Origin: Alphaproteobacteria bacterium
GTDB taxonomy: Bacteria; Pseudomonadota; Alphaproteobacteria; UBA6615
NCBI GenBank assembly: GCA_030831135.1
Contig: JAURLR010000034.1
Coordinates: 1 to 19,584, forward strand
DNA: 19,584 nt
Reading direction: 5' to 3'
In this document: positions 1-8,194 of the stretch, piece after piece
Layout of the letters: each line of letters opens with the position of its first letter
Position numbering within the stretch: the first letter of the stretch is position 1
Translations under genes and position numbers: made by a program
The notes under the pieces: model-generated
What the model was told of the DNA's origin: nothing
The model's input: the letters and a program-made list of their open reading frames with translations, nothing else
Databases searched by the model: none

Positions 1-474
1 CAGTCGGGCCGGACCCAGGAAATCCAGCGCCTGATTGGCCGTTCCCTGCGCGCTGTCACCGATATGGAAGCGCTTGGCGAGCGCCAGATTCGCCTCGACT
101 GTGACGTGCTGCAGGCCGATGGTGGCACCCGGACGGCCTCGATTACGGGTGCCTGTGTTGCCCTTCATCTGGCCTGTCAGGGGCTTGTGAAATCCGGCGC
201 GATTGCCACCAACCCCGTCACCGAACTGGTCGCGGCAATTTCCTGTGGCATCTATCAGGGTGTCCCGGTGCTCGATCTCGACTACCCGGAAGATTCCAAC
301 GCCCAGGCCGACGCGAATTTCGTGCTCACCGAGCACGGCGGTATTGTCGAGATTCAGGGCACCGCGGAAGAGAAGCCCTTCTCACGCGCCCAGTTCACCA
401 AGCTCCTCGATCTGGCCCGCGACGGCACACAGGATCTGGTCAAGGTGCAGCGCAAGGCGCTTGGCATCAAGTAG
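1..474 (+). CDS. rph: Ribonuclease PH, C-terminal part (5' end outside window)
   Basis: Phosphorolytic 3'-5' exoribonuclease that trims the 3' ends of tRNA precursors. The reading frame is open from base 1 and gives the last 157 residues, against about 240 for the whole family, so roughly the first third lies upstream of the window. Visible family signatures include [14 protein letters not shown], the segment [20 protein letters not shown] (phosphate and substrate side of the active site) and the stretch around [13 protein letters not shown] followed by AQADANFV. The stop is at 472-474. rdgB follows 24 bp later on the same strand, the usual rph-rdgB pairing, so the two are probably cotranscribed. 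Nothing looks damaged in the visible part. Identification is near certain. Confidence 0.96.
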   Translation, partial: QSGRTQEIQRLIGRSLRAVTDMEALGERQIRLDCDVLQADGGTRTASITGACVALHLACQGLVKSGAIATNPVTELVAAISCGIYQGVPVLDLDYPEDSNAQADANFVLTEHGGIVEIQGTAEEKPFSRAQFTKLLDLARDGTQDLVKVQRKALGIK

Positions 475-498
475 CAGACATCACGACAGGTGCAACAC

Positions 499-1116
499 AT
501 GGCGCGCAGGTTCGAAGACAGCGAGCTGGTCATTGCCAGCCACAATTCCGGCAAGGTGCGGGAAATCGGCGAGTTGCTGGAGCCCTTTGCGATTTCCGCC
601 ACCAGCGCGGGGGCGCTTGGCTTGCCCGAGCCTGAAGAGACGGGCGCAACCTTTGCCGAGAATGCGGCGCTGAAGGCCCATGCCTCCGTCGCGGGCAGCG
701 GCCTGCCGGCGCTGGCCGATGATTCCGGGTTTTCGGTCGGCGCTCTGGACGGGGCGCCGGGCATTCATGCCGCCCGCTTTGCCCAGCGCGCCGACGGGGT
801 TCGCGATTATCCCTGGGCCATGGAACAGCTTCACGAGGCCAGCCGGGACGCAGAAAACGATCTCGCCTGGTTCACCTGTGCCCTGGCGCTGGCCTGGCCG
901 GACGGACATGCGGAGATTTTCGAGGGCCGCGTGGCGGGAACACTGGTCTGGCCGCCGCGCGGGGATCGCGGCTTCGGCTATGATCCGATGTTCGTTCCCG
1001 AAGGCTACAGCGAAACCTTTGGCGAAATGGTCCCAAGCACCAAGCACGCCATGTCCCACCGGGCGATCGCGTTCCGGGCCATGATCGAGGCCTGCTTCAC
1101 CCGCCATGATAGCTGA
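499..1116 (+). CDS. rdgB: dITP/XTP pyrophosphatase (RdgB/HAM1 family)
   Basis: House-cleaning enzyme that hydrolyses non-canonical purine triphosphates (dITP, XTP, ITP) to monophosphates plus pyrophosphate, in the cytoplasm. The 205-residue product has the normal family length. Visible motifs are ASHNSGK near residue 13, the [10 protein letters not shown] stretch near 47, ADDSG at 73-77 carrying the acidic metal-binding pair, [10 protein letters not shown], and GFGYDPMF followed by TFGEM. I chose the ATG at 499 over the in-frame GTG at 490 because a GACAGG-like ribosome binding site ends about 8 bases before 499 and because homologues begin just before the ASHN motif. The gene follows rph and its last 11 bases overlap the start of hemW, which implies translational coupling. 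Confidence 0.95.
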   Translation: MARRFEDSELVIASHNSGKVREIGELLEPFAISATSAGALGLPEPEETGATFAENAALKAHASVAGSGLPALADDSGFSVGALDGAPGIHAARFAQRADGVRDYPWAMEQLHEASRDAENDLAWFTCALALAWPDGHAEIFEGRVAGTLVWPPRGDRGFGYDPMFVPEGYSETFGEMVPSTKHAMSHRAIAFRAMIEACFTRHDS

Positions 1117-2272
1117 CAGCACAAACGACATTGCCCTTTACGTCCACTGGCCGTTCTGCCTTTCGCTCTGCCCCTATTGCGACTTCAACAGCCATGTGCG
1201 CGACACCATCGACCAGGGAGCATGGCGCGACGCGCTGTTACGGGAATTGGAGCATTACGCCGCCCAGATACCCGGGCGGCGGCTGACCAGCATCTTCTTT
1301 GGCGGTGGCACCCCCTCGCTGATGCCACCGGACACCGCTGCCGCGATCATAGCCCGTGCCCGGGAGATTTTCGGCACCGACCCGACGCTCGAAATCACGC
1401 TGGAAGCAAACCCGACATCCGCCGAAACCGGCGTGCAGGAAGGCTTTGCCGCAGCGGGCATCAATCGGCTGAGCCTCGGCATTCAGGCGCTTGATGATGC
1501 GGCGCTCTCGGCGCTTGGCCGGACCCACAGCACGGCAGAAGCGCGGGCCTGTATCGCGCGCGCGGCCGATCTGTTCGACCGGTTCTCTTTCGACCTGATC
1601 TACGCCCGCCCGGGCCAGACCCCCGAAGCCTGGAAGGCCGAACTGAACACCGCCATCAGCCTGTCACGCGGACACCTGTCGGCCTATCAACTCACCATCG
1701 AACCGGGGACGCCGTTCTTTCTGGCACAGGCGCGTGGCGCACTGGAACTTCCCCCGGAAGACGACAGCGCCCGGATGTTCGAACTCACCCAGCAGATGCT
1801 CGCGGATGCCGGAATGCCGGCCTATGAAATCTCCAACCACGCCGCCCCGGGTGCAGAATCCCGACACAACCTGACCTATTGGCGCCACCGGGACTATCTG
1901 GGGATCGGCCCGGGTGCACATGGGCGCATTTCCCTGAACGGGGTGGTGCATGAAACCCGGCAGCACCGCGCGCCGGAAATCTGGCTCGAACGCACGCAAC
2001 AGCAGGGACACGCCACCCAGCGCAGCACGCCGCTTTCAACCGATCTTCTGGTCGAGGAAGTGACCATGATGGGTTTGCGTCTGGTCGCTGGCATCGATGG
2101 TGCGGCTTTCGCCGCGCGAACCGGTCAGACCCTGGCGCAACGCTTTGCGCCCGACATCATCGCCCGACTGACAAAGGCGGGATATCTCGAGGCGCGCTCA
2201 GACCGGCTCATCGCCACCGCGCCTGGGCGCCAGCGGCTGAACGCCGTCATCGACACGCTGCTCAATTCGTAA
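1106..2272 (+). CDS. hemW: Radical SAM heme chaperone HemW (HemN-like)
   Basis: Radical SAM protein that binds heme and is thought to deliver it to target proteins; it is often mislabelled as oxygen-independent coproporphyrinogen oxidase. The 388-residue product has the Fe-S/SAM motif CxxxCxxC at C18, C22 and C25, followed by Asp-Phe (CPYCDF). That form is typical of HemW; true HemN has an additional cysteine right after the motif. The SAM-binding glycine motif FFGGGTPS is at 64-71, and RLSLGIQ and the RPGQT segment follow. The C-terminal HemN-type domain is present. The ATG at 1106 overlaps the end of rdgB by 11 bp, and the 3' end overlaps the convergent lipoprotein gene by 11 bp (2262-2272), so there is no room for a separate terminator. 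Confidence 0.93.
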   Translation: MIADSTNDIALYVHWPFCLSLCPYCDFNSHVRDTIDQGAWRDALLRELEHYAAQIPGRRLTSIFFGGGTPSLMPPDTAAAIIARAREIFGTDPTLEITLEANPTSAETGVQEGFAAAGINRLSLGIQALDDAALSALGRTHSTAEARACIARAADLFDRFSFDLIYARPGQTPEAWKAELNTAISLSRGHLSAYQLTIEPGTPFFLAQARGALELPPEDDSARMFELTQQMLADAGMPAYEISNHAAPGAESRHNLTYWRHRDYLGIGPGAHGRISLNGVVHETRQHRAPEIWLERTQQQGHATQRSTPLSTDLLVEEVTMMGLRLVAGIDGAAFAARTGQTLAQRFAPDIIARLTKAGYLEARSDRLIATAPGRQRLNAVIDTLLNS

Positions 2273-3590
2273 GCGGCTGTTCAAAGCTCGTCGGGGCCGG
2301 GTCGACCTCGCGCGGGCCGTCACGACCGATTTCGAGAACCGACAGGCCGCGTTCGACTTCCCCGTTCGCCCCAAGCCGGAAGATGCCATCAACCCCGGCA
2401 AAACCTTCGGGGTTTTCGAGGTTTTCCGCAGCATAGGGTGTGCCCCTCGGCCCGACGGTCTGGGCCAGGACTGCGGCAAGCGCGACCCCGTCATAGGCAA
2501 GTGTCGCCAGACGGTCGGGCGTCCGCCCATAGGTGTCACGGAAGCGATCCACAAAACGCAGGCGCGAAGCGCGGGGTGGCGCGGCGAACCAGGCCCCAAG
2601 CATGGCGGGCTCCTTGCCCAGCGCCGGATCGTCCCAGACCCAGGTGCCGAGCAATTTCACTTCAGTGGGATCGATATCGAAAAACGCCAGCAAGGGCGCC
2701 AGCTGCAGAACCTGTTCGCCACCCTCGGGCAGCATCAGGGCTTCAAAACCGACATCGCCCAGCGTGTCGAGGGTTTCAAGCCGCTCAAGCGCGCGTTTGG
2801 AAATCGGATCCGTCTTCCCGGCCAGCCGCGCCTTCTCACGTTCGAGCTCGGCGGCGCGGGCGTCGTATTGCGCGAGGGAGCGCACGGTCGCCGTGATGCC
2901 GTCCGTGTCGAAGGGATAAAACCGGTTGGTCACAACCTCTCCGCCTGCCCTGCGGACCGAGTCCCCATAGGCTGCCGTCATGCGCCCGCCGAACGCATCG
3001 TCGGGCACCAGTGCAGCAAAGCGGAACATCCCGCGACGAACGGCATATTCGACGGTTCGCGATATCTGTGCCTCGGGGAAAAAGCCGGCCACATAAACGC
3101 CATTCCCGGCGACAAGGCGGTCGCTCGAAAAGGCGTAAACCGGAATGCCGTGGGGTCGCATGACATCGGCCGTGGCGGTGACCGCCTTGGAAAACAGCGG
3201 GCCCAGAAGAATCCGGACACCTTCGGCCTGCGCGCGCGCCGCCGCAGACGCCGCGATCACCGGGTTGCTCCCGGAATCATAAACCCGCAACTCGAACACC
3301 GACGGATTGAAATCAAACAAGGCAAGCTGGGCGGCATCGAGCAGGTCACGGCCCACAGCCGCAGCAGATCCCGAAAGCGATACAATCAACCCGACGCGAA
3401 CGATCTGCGAATCAACCGGCGGTGCGGTCACGGGCTGGGACACAACGGGTGCCGGTGTCGCCGGCGCCGCAACAGCGGGTTGCGTTTCAGCCGGGGGCGC
3501 CGCTAGGTTGGATTGCGCACACGCGGCGAGGGCGAATACGGTTGCGGCCAGCAACGCACGCGGTGCAAACGGGAAAACCGGTCGTGACAC
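2262..3590 (-). CDS. LpoA-like lipoprotein / periplasmic ligand-binding-fold protein (penicillin-binding protein activator family)
   Basis: Predicted lipoprotein of 442 residues with a type I periplasmic binding fold, as in the C-terminal domain of LpoA (YraM), which activates PBP1A in gammaproteobacteria, and in branched-chain amino acid binding proteins. A basic, hydrophobic leader ends in the lipobox LAAC (Cys24), followed by a low-complexity Pro/Ala linker to about residue 60. The binding domain starts at IVRVGLIVSLSGSAA and includes ILLGPLFSKAV and the FAALVPDDAFG segment. I prefer the GTG at 3590 because a GAGAGG ribosome binding site sits 9 bases upstream; the GTG at 3599 would abut it. 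The LpoA call rests largely on adjacency to rsmI and yraN. A role in peptidoglycan synthesis is inferred; a solute-binding role is the alternative. Confidence 0.8.
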   Translation of the reverse strand: MSRPVFPFAPRALLAATVFALAACAQSNLAAPPAETQPAVAAPATPAPVVSQPVTAPPVDSQIVRVGLIVSLSGSAAAVGRDLLDAAQLALFDFNPSVFELRVYDSGSNPVIAASAAARAQAEGVRILLGPLFSKAVTATADVMRPHGIPVYAFSSDRLVAGNGVYVAGFFPEAQISRTVEYAVRRGMFRFAALVPDDAFGGRMTAAYGDSVRRAGGEVVTNRFYPFDTDGITATVRSLAQYDARAAELEREKARLAGKTDPISKRALERLETLDTLGDVGFEALMLPEGGEQVLQLAPLLAFFDIDPTEVKLLGTWVWDDPALGKEPAMLGAWFAAPPRASRLRFVDRFRDTYGRTPDRLATLAYDGVALAAVLAQTVGPRGTPYAAENLENPEGFAGVDGIFRLGANGEVERGLSVLEIGRDGPREVDPAPTSFEQPLTN

Positions 3591-4519
3591 GAAAAACACC
3601 CTCTCAAAGATCGACTGAAAAACCCAGCGCGGCGAACCCTAGCCGCGCGGCGCGGGACGAACAAGCACAAGCACGACCACTCGCACCGGGCCTGTATCCG
3701 GTGGCGACACCGATCGGAAATCTGCGCGATATCACTCTGCGTGCCCTCGATATTCTGTCCGCTGCCAACCTGATCATCTGTGAAGACACACGTGTCACCC
3801 GCAAGCTCCTGACCCGCTATGGCATCGCGACCCGTTCGATCTCCTATAACGATCACAATGCCCCAAAAGTTCTGCCGGGATTGATGGAACGCCTCAATCA
3901 TGGCGAATCTCTGGCATTGGTAAGCGATGCCGGCACACCGCTGATTTCGGATCCGGGATTCAAACTTGTGGAAGCCGCGACCCAGCAGGGGATTCCCGTG
4001 TTTCCGGTTCCCGGTGCCAATGCCGCCCTCGCCGGGCTGGTGGCATCCGGACTGCCCACAGACAGCTTCTTCTTTGCAGGTTTTCTGCCGCCCAAACAGG
4101 GGGCGCGCCGCGCGCGGCTGACCGAACTGGCTGAAATCCCGGGCAGCCTTGTTTTCTATGAATCTGCCAACCGTCTGGCAGCATCCCTTGATGACATGCA
4201 AACGGTCCTGGGCGACCGCCCCGCAAGTGTGGCCCGCGAAATTACCAAGCTGCATGAGGAAGTCATCCGCGGCTCGCTCGTCTATCTTGCAGAAAACTAT
4301 GCCCAGCAAGGCGCACCCCGCGGTGAAATCGTCATCGTCGTCGGCCCACCTCTCCAACGAGATGCGAGCGACGAGGACGTACACGCCGCACTTCTGGAAG
4401 CCCTTCAGACCATGAGTGTACGTGATGCTGCGGCATCGATTTCGAGAGATTTTGGACGTGCGCGGCGCGATGTGTACGCGATAGCCATTGGCCTATCCCG
4501 CAAGGATGCCAGCGCTTGA
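3584..4519 (+). CDS. rsmI: 16S rRNA (cytidine(1402)-2'-O)-methyltransferase
   Basis: SAM-dependent methyltransferase that 2'-O-methylates C1402 in the decoding centre of 16S rRNA. The family signatures are all visible: LYPVATPIGNLRDIT near 37-51, the CEDTR motif near 66, SYNDHN, LVSDAGTPLISDPG, the FFFAGFLPPK segment, FYESANRL, and GEIVIVVGPP near the C-terminus. The start is uncertain: the frame is open far upstream, antisense to the lipoprotein gene, but the first reasonable start near the domain is the GTG at 3584, which gives 311 residues with a roughly 34-residue basic extension before the conserved core. No ATG lies between there and the core. That start overlaps the divergent lipoprotein start by 7 bp. 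The 3' end overlaps yraN by 4 bp. Confidence 0.92.
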   Translation: MTRKTPSQRSTEKPSAANPSRAARDEQAQARPLAPGLYPVATPIGNLRDITLRALDILSAANLIICEDTRVTRKLLTRYGIATRSISYNDHNAPKVLPGLMERLNHGESLALVSDAGTPLISDPGFKLVEAATQQGIPVFPVPGANAALAGLVASGLPTDSFFFAGFLPPKQGARRARLTELAEIPGSLVFYESANRLAASLDDMQTVLGDRPASVAREITKLHEEVIRGSLVYLAENYAQQGAPRGEIVIVVGPPLQRDASDEDVHAALLEALQTMSVRDAAASISRDFGRARRDVYAIAIGLSRKDASA

Positions 4520-4905
4520 GCGGTGAACGCATACACTCGGAACGCGCGGCCGGACGTCAGGCGGCCCAGAAACAAGGCGCGCTTGCCGAGCGCCGCGCAG
4601 CCCTGTTGTTGCGGCTAAAGGGCTTTCGCATCCGCGCCCGACGATACCGCACCCCGGTCGGCGAAATCGACCTGCTGGCCACCCGCAGGCGATTGCTCGT
4701 GGCCGTCGAGGTCAAATCGCGACCCGACCAAAGCACCGCCGCGTTTTCGATCACACCACGCCAGCAACAGCGCGTGGCGCGCGCAACCGAACATTATCTT
4801 GCCGCAAATCCACGCTATTCTGATTATCAAATACGTTTCGACGCAGTTCTTGATACGCCCGGACGATGGCCAAAGCACATCCCCGATGCGTGGCGAATGA
4901 CCTAA
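4516..4905 (+). CDS. yraN: YraN family protein (UPF0102, endonuclease-like fold)
   Basis: Small cytoplasmic protein of 129 residues in the YraN/UPF0102 family, which has a restriction-endonuclease-like fold but no settled function. The family core is clear: an early Glu in the GALAERRAA segment (E25), the GFRIRARRYRTPVGEID segment (Asp52), and EVK (E65, K67), which together match the D-ExK nuclease-type pattern. The start is a TTG at 4516 that shares the sequence TTGA with the rsmI stop, so translation is probably coupled to rsmI. No in-frame ATG offers an alternative before the conserved core. The rsmI-yraN pairing is widespread in proteobacteria. The family call is confident; the enzymatic activity is not established. 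Confidence 0.88.
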   Translation: MSGERIHSERAAGRQAAQKQGALAERRAALLLRLKGFRIRARRYRTPVGEIDLLATRRRLLVAVEVKSRPDQSTAAFSITPRQQQRVARATEHYLAANPRYSDYQIRFDAVLDTPGRWPKHIPDAWRMT

Positions 4906-4933
4906 GTCTCAACCCGAGTGCGAGATCACTGAT

Positions 4934-5599
4934 ATGGCAATGACGATACAACGAATTTCCAAAGCCGCCCGTCTGGCAGCGGCCCTCACGGCGGGTGCTG
5001 TCCTGTTGGCGGCCTGCACACCGGCCGGTGTGGTTATCGGCGCGGGGGCCACGGCGGGTGTCGCGGCTTCCGAAGAACGCGGGATCAGGGGCGCCGGCAG
5101 TGATACGCTGATCCGGGTGGCGATCAATGAAGCCTGGCTCAACGAGGATTTTGACACCTTCAACCGCCTGAACCTGCAGATATATGAAGGCCGGGTCCTG
5201 CTTTCGGGCCAGGTGCCCGATCAGGCGCGCGCCGACAAGGCCGTCCAGCTGGCCTGGCAGGCCGAGGATGTGCGCGAGGTCATCAACGAGATCGAAATCT
5301 CCAACGCCGGGGCGCTCGATGATTTTGCCAATGACGCGCTGATCAACGCACGACTGGATTCCGCGTTGCTGTTTGACGGCCAGGTCTCTTCCATCAACTA
5401 CTCGACCCGTTCAGTGGCCGGGACCGTGTACCTTCTGGGTGTGGCGCAGGATCGCGCCGAACTTGATCACGTGTTCCGGGTTGCCCGCGACATACCCAAC
5501 GTCAAGCGCGTGATCAGTCACGTGATCATGAAGGATGATCCCCGTCGGGTCGCTTTGCCGGCGGGCAAACCGGCCCAGACAACGCCCCCGGCCCGATAG
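4934..5599 (+). CDS. BON-domain outer-membrane lipoprotein (DolP/YraP, OsmY-like)
   Basis: Predicted lipoprotein of 221 residues. The signal peptide ends in the lipobox LAAC (Cys28), followed by a Gly/Ala-rich linker and two BON (phospholipid-binding) domains, roughly 55-125 and 130-200. The first contains the LNLQIYEGRVLLSGQVPD strand-turn pattern and the second SVAGTVYLLGVAQDRAELDHV, the classic BON repeat with a conserved glycine in each. In E. coli the two-BON lipoprotein DolP (YraP) maintains outer-membrane integrity and is encoded beside yraN; the same neighbourhood here supports that assignment. The residues after the lipobox Cys are Thr-Pro rather than Asp, consistent with outer-membrane sorting by the E. 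coli rule. It starts 28 bp after yraN and ends 11 bp before the next gene. Confidence 0.85.
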   Translation: MAMTIQRISKAARLAAALTAGAVLLAACTPAGVVIGAGATAGVAASEERGIRGAGSDTLIRVAINEAWLNEDFDTFNRLNLQIYEGRVLLSGQVPDQARADKAVQLAWQAEDVREVINEIEISNAGALDDFANDALINARLDSALLFDGQVSSINYSTRSVAGTVYLLGVAQDRAELDHVFRVARDIPNVKRVISHVIMKDDPRRVALPAGKPAQTTPPAR

Positions 5600-5610
5600 A
5601 GACAAGCTGC

Positions 5611-6441
5611 GTGTCAGACGTCGAATTCCAGAACGCCCTGCGCCGGTTCGCCGGTACGGATGACACGCAGATCGACCTCGCCGAAGCCGCGCTCCTGCTG
5701 GCCGCGCGAGAGCACCCCGGCGTGTCGCTGGTGCCGTACCGCGAACACCTGGCAGCACTTGTCAGCGCGGTTGCCCAGGCCCACGACACGCTGCCGGGCG
5801 GGATGTCGCGCAAACGCGATGCACTGGCTTCCGTGATCCATGACAGCTTCGGTTATACCGGCGACCGGCAATCCTATGACGATCTGCAGAACGCCGATCT
5901 GATGCGGGTGATCGACCGGCGCAAGGGCCTGCCCATCGCGCTCGGCATCCTGCACATTCATTGCGGGCGGGCACTGGGCTGGGACATTTGCGGACTGAAC
6001 TTTCCCGGGCATTTTCTCGTCCGCCTTGAAGACGGTGCATCACGCACCATCCTCGATCCCTTTCATGACGGGGTCACGGTGACCCCCGCCGAACTGCGCA
6101 ACATGCTCAAAGCAACCCATGGCGCGGATGCCGAACTCACACCCGCCCACTACGCCATGGCTAGCAATCGGGAGATCCTGATCCGGCTGCAGAACAATCG
6201 CAAAACCCGGCTGCTTCAGGCCAACCAGGTCGCCGAGGGCCTCGCCACCGTCGAGGACATGCTGCTGTTTGCCCCCGGCACACCCGCCCTGTGGCAGGAG
6301 GCCGGTGTCCTCAATGCCCATCTCGGAAACTTGCGCGCCGCGCTGATCGCCTTCGACCATTGTCTCGACCTGACCCCCGATCCGCGTGCACGGGCGCAGA
6401 TCACAGCCAGCATCACCGAAATCCGCAGCAGGTTGAATTAG
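5611..6441 (+). CDS. SirB1-like protein: transglutaminase-like domain plus TPR tail
   Basis: Cytoplasmic protein of 276 residues in the SirB1/YchA family: a transglutaminase-like N-terminal domain and a tetratricopeptide-like C-terminal part. The conserved core runs from RRKGLPIALGILHIHCGRALG (about 103-123, with Cys118) through LNFPGHFLVR (His134) to LDPF (148-151), a Cys-His-Asp arrangement as in cysteine transglutaminase folds. Residues from about 195 on (LQANQVAEGLATVEDMLLFAP and what follows) read as two or three TPR-like helical pairs. The start is the GTG at 5611, 11 bp after the BON lipoprotein; no ATG is available before the core. The biochemical function of the family is not known. 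It probably belongs to the rsmI operon. Confidence 0.82.
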   Translation: MSDVEFQNALRRFAGTDDTQIDLAEAALLLAAREHPGVSLVPYREHLAALVSAVAQAHDTLPGGMSRKRDALASVIHDSFGYTGDRQSYDDLQNADLMRVIDRRKGLPIALGILHIHCGRALGWDICGLNFPGHFLVRLEDGASRTILDPFHDGVTVTPAELRNMLKATHGADAELTPAHYAMASNREILIRLQNNRKTRLLQANQVAEGLATVEDMLLFAPGTPALWQEAGVLNAHLGNLRAALIAFDHCLDLTPDPRARAQITASITEIRSRLN

Positions 6442-6464
6442 CCAGCGGTGCGCACCTGCCCCGT

Positions 6465-6492
6465 TTGCCAAGACGCGCAAAAGCCTTAGATT
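6465..6492 (+). promoter_or_regulatory. Possible sigma-70-type promoter for gshB
   Basis: TTGCCA at 6465-6470 and TAGATT at 6487-6492 are separated by 16 bp and lie 37 bp before the gshB ATG, inside the only sizeable gap (87 bp) of the rsmI-to-gshB run. Each hexamer matches the consensus at four of six positions. This is pattern matching only. Confidence 0.35.
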
Positions 6493-6528
6493 GGCGGCAG
6501 ACCAACCCCCTGCCGGAGCGGAACTTCC

Positions 6529-7482
6529 ATGAGCCTAGCCGTCGCGATCCAGATGGACCCGATCGATGCGATCGATATCAATGGCGATTCGACCTTCGCC
6601 CTCGCGCTTGAAGCGCAGGCGCGCGGTCACGGCCTGTACCACTATCTGCCGCAGGATTTGTCCCTGCGCGAAGGCCGGGTGATCGCGAAGGCGCGCCCCC
6701 TGCAGGTGCGCCGCGAAGCCGGAAACCATTTCACCCTGGGTGACGCCGAGAACCTCGATCTGGCCGGGGTGGATGTCGTGCTGATGCGCCAGGACCCGCC
6801 CTTCGACATGGCCTACATCACGGCCACCCATATTCTCGAACACGTGCATCCCGGCACGCTGGTGGTGAACGATCCGGTCTCGGTGCGCAACGCGCCCGAA
6901 AAGCTCTTCGTCACCCATTTCGAAGGCGTCATGCCGCCGACCCTGATCAGCTCGTCGCGCGAGGAAATTCTGGCGTTCCGCGAGAAGTACAAGGACATCA
7001 TCGTCAAGCCGCTTTACGGCAATGGCGGGGCGGGTGTGTTCCACATCAAGCCCGGCGATGAAAACCTGAACTCCCTGTTGGAAATGTTCACCCAGATGTT
7101 TCGCGAGCCGGTCATTGCCCAGCGCTACCTGCCCGAAGTCCGGCAGGGCGACAAACGCATCATTCTTGTTGATGGCGAGCCGGTCGGGGCGATCAACCGC
7201 GTCCCCGCCGAGGGCGAGGCACGCTCCAACATGCATGTGGGCGGGCGCGCGGAGCGCAGCGACCTGACGGCACGCGAGCAGGAAATCTGCAAGGCCATCG
7301 GGCCTTCGTTGCGCGAACAGGGGTTGATCTTCGTCGGCATCGACGTGATCGGCGACTACATGACCGAGATCAACGTCACCTCCCCGACAGGCATCCAGGA
7401 AATCGACCGCTACGACGACGCAAACCTGTCGGCGCTGGTCTGGGACGCCATCGAAAAACGCCGGACCGACGTGGCGGACTAA
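6529..7482 (+). CDS. gshB: Glutathione synthetase
   Basis: ATP-grasp ligase joining gamma-glutamylcysteine and glycine to make glutathione in the cytoplasm. The 317-residue length matches the bacterial family almost exactly. Visible family landmarks are the N-terminal [10 protein letters not shown] segment, [25 protein letters not shown], the ATP-grasp nucleotide-binding segment [15 protein letters not shown] near 160-175, [14 protein letters not shown], and the C-terminal [15 protein letters not shown] metal and substrate motif. The ATG at 6529 is the only good start. The preceding 87-bp gap carries a possible promoter, so the gene may be expressed separately from the rsmI cluster. A hairpin terminator follows at 7505-7541. 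Confidence 0.96.
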   Translation: MSLAVAIQMDPIDAIDINGDSTFALALEAQARGHGLYHYLPQDLSLREGRVIAKARPLQVRREAGNHFTLGDAENLDLAGVDVVLMRQDPPFDMAYITATHILEHVHPGTLVVNDPVSVRNAPEKLFVTHFEGVMPPTLISSSREEILAFREKYKDIIVKPLYGNGGAGVFHIKPGDENLNSLLEMFTQMFREPVIAQRYLPEVRQGDKRIILVDGEPVGAINRVPAEGEARSNMHVGGRAERSDLTAREQEICKAIGPSLREQGLIFVGIDVIGDYMTEINVTSPTGIQEIDRYDDANLSALVWDAIEKRRTDVAD

Positions 7483-7504
7483 GCACAGCAGGACAGAGCT
7501 TCAC

Positions 7505-7541
7505 AAACCGAAGACCATGCCGCAGCTTGGTCTTCGGCTTT
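7505..7541. terminator. Bidirectional hairpin terminator between gshB and the P460 gene
   Basis: CCGAAGACCA (7508-7517) and TGGTCTTCGG (7528-7537) form a perfect 10-bp stem with a 10-base loop. AAA lies on the left side and CTTT on the right, so it can serve both convergent genes, whose stops are at 7482 and 7549. Confidence 0.7.
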
Positions 7542-7548
7542 GCCGACG

Positions 7549-8148
7549 CTATTTCGCCAGAACGTCGTGGGTGAAGACAAGGTCGTCACCCGGTGCTGCA
7601 ACGTGGCAGGCGATGCAGCCAACATCGGCACCCTTTGCAACGCGACCAGCCAGTTCCATCCCCTTCGGATTCTTGTCGAGCGTACCGTCGGGCAGGTACT
7701 TCGCCCAGAACCAGTTCTTGTGCTCCGGATCATATCCGTCCTCACGCTGGAACATGACCGTGACAGAATCGATTTGGCCAAGGCGGTCGTTAAGCACGGC
7801 GGCCAGAGCTTCATCCTCGCCGGTCTCGCCCCGGTAGTTTTTCTTGACCAGCATCGCGCCGGTGACTCCGTCGATCGTCATCTCCTGTTCGAAATATTCA
7901 AGCACGCCACCATGGGGCGGATTACCGAAATAGGGATGGCTGACGAGAGACTCCGGCCCCACCAGATTCACCTTGGCCAACGCGCCCCAGATTTCCTGCG
8001 CATAGGCGACATTGGCCGGCCCGCTGAAGGGTGGCATCACCTCGGCGTTGCTGTTGTCGCTAAGATCGCCAGCATGGGCCACGGACATGATCGAAACAGC
8101 GAGCACAGTGCCCGCCAGGCTTTTGAGAAAACACTTCTTGATATGCAT
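7549..8148 (-). CDS. Cytochrome P460-family c-type heme protein, periplasmic
   Basis: Predicted periplasmic mono-heme protein of 199 residues. A Sec signal peptide ends at AHA (about residue 26). The heme attachment motif CIACH (178-182) is close to the C-terminus and is followed by DDLVFTHD, the same arrangement (CxxCH, then VFT) seen in cytochrome P460 of ammonia oxidisers. Upstream, GYDPEHKNWFWAKYLPDG (about 138-155) matches the family's conserved strand region, and MLVKKNYRG (99-107) offers lysines that could correspond to the heme-crosslinking Lys of P460. P460 proteins oxidise hydroxylamine or handle NO; which applies here cannot be read from sequence. GAGG lies 5 bases before the ATG. 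It follows the cytochrome c gene by 46 bp, so the two are probably one operon. Confidence 0.8.
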   Translation of the reverse strand: MHIKKCFLKSLAGTVLAVSIMSVAHAGDLSDNSNAEVMPPFSGPANVAYAQEIWGALAKVNLVGPESLVSHPYFGNPPHGGVLEYFEQEMTIDGVTGAMLVKKNYRGETGEDEALAAVLNDRLGQIDSVTVMFQREDGYDPEHKNWFWAKYLPDGTLDKNPKGMELAGRVAKGADVGCIACHVAAPGDDLVFTHDVLAK

Positions 8149-8194
8149 AAAGTCCTCACATGGTCAGTTGGAAAACCGGATAACAACCGGGTGA

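Noticed and set aside
481..1131. Long - strand frames opposite rdgB and similar long frames opposite hemW, rsmI, panB and the thiolase
   Set aside because: They are shadows produced by high GC; they lack family motifs and ribosome binding sites and overlap well-identified genes completely.
1106..2272. Oxygen-independent coproporphyrinogen III oxidase (HemN)
   Set aside because: The motif CxxxCxxC followed by Asp-Phe without the additional cysteine, and the rdgB neighbourhood, point to HemW.
3422..3583. rsmI starting at 3422 with a 365-residue product
   Set aside because: The extra N-terminus is the antisense of the lipoprotein's signal and linker region and has the Arg/Pro/Gln-rich composition of a shadow frame.
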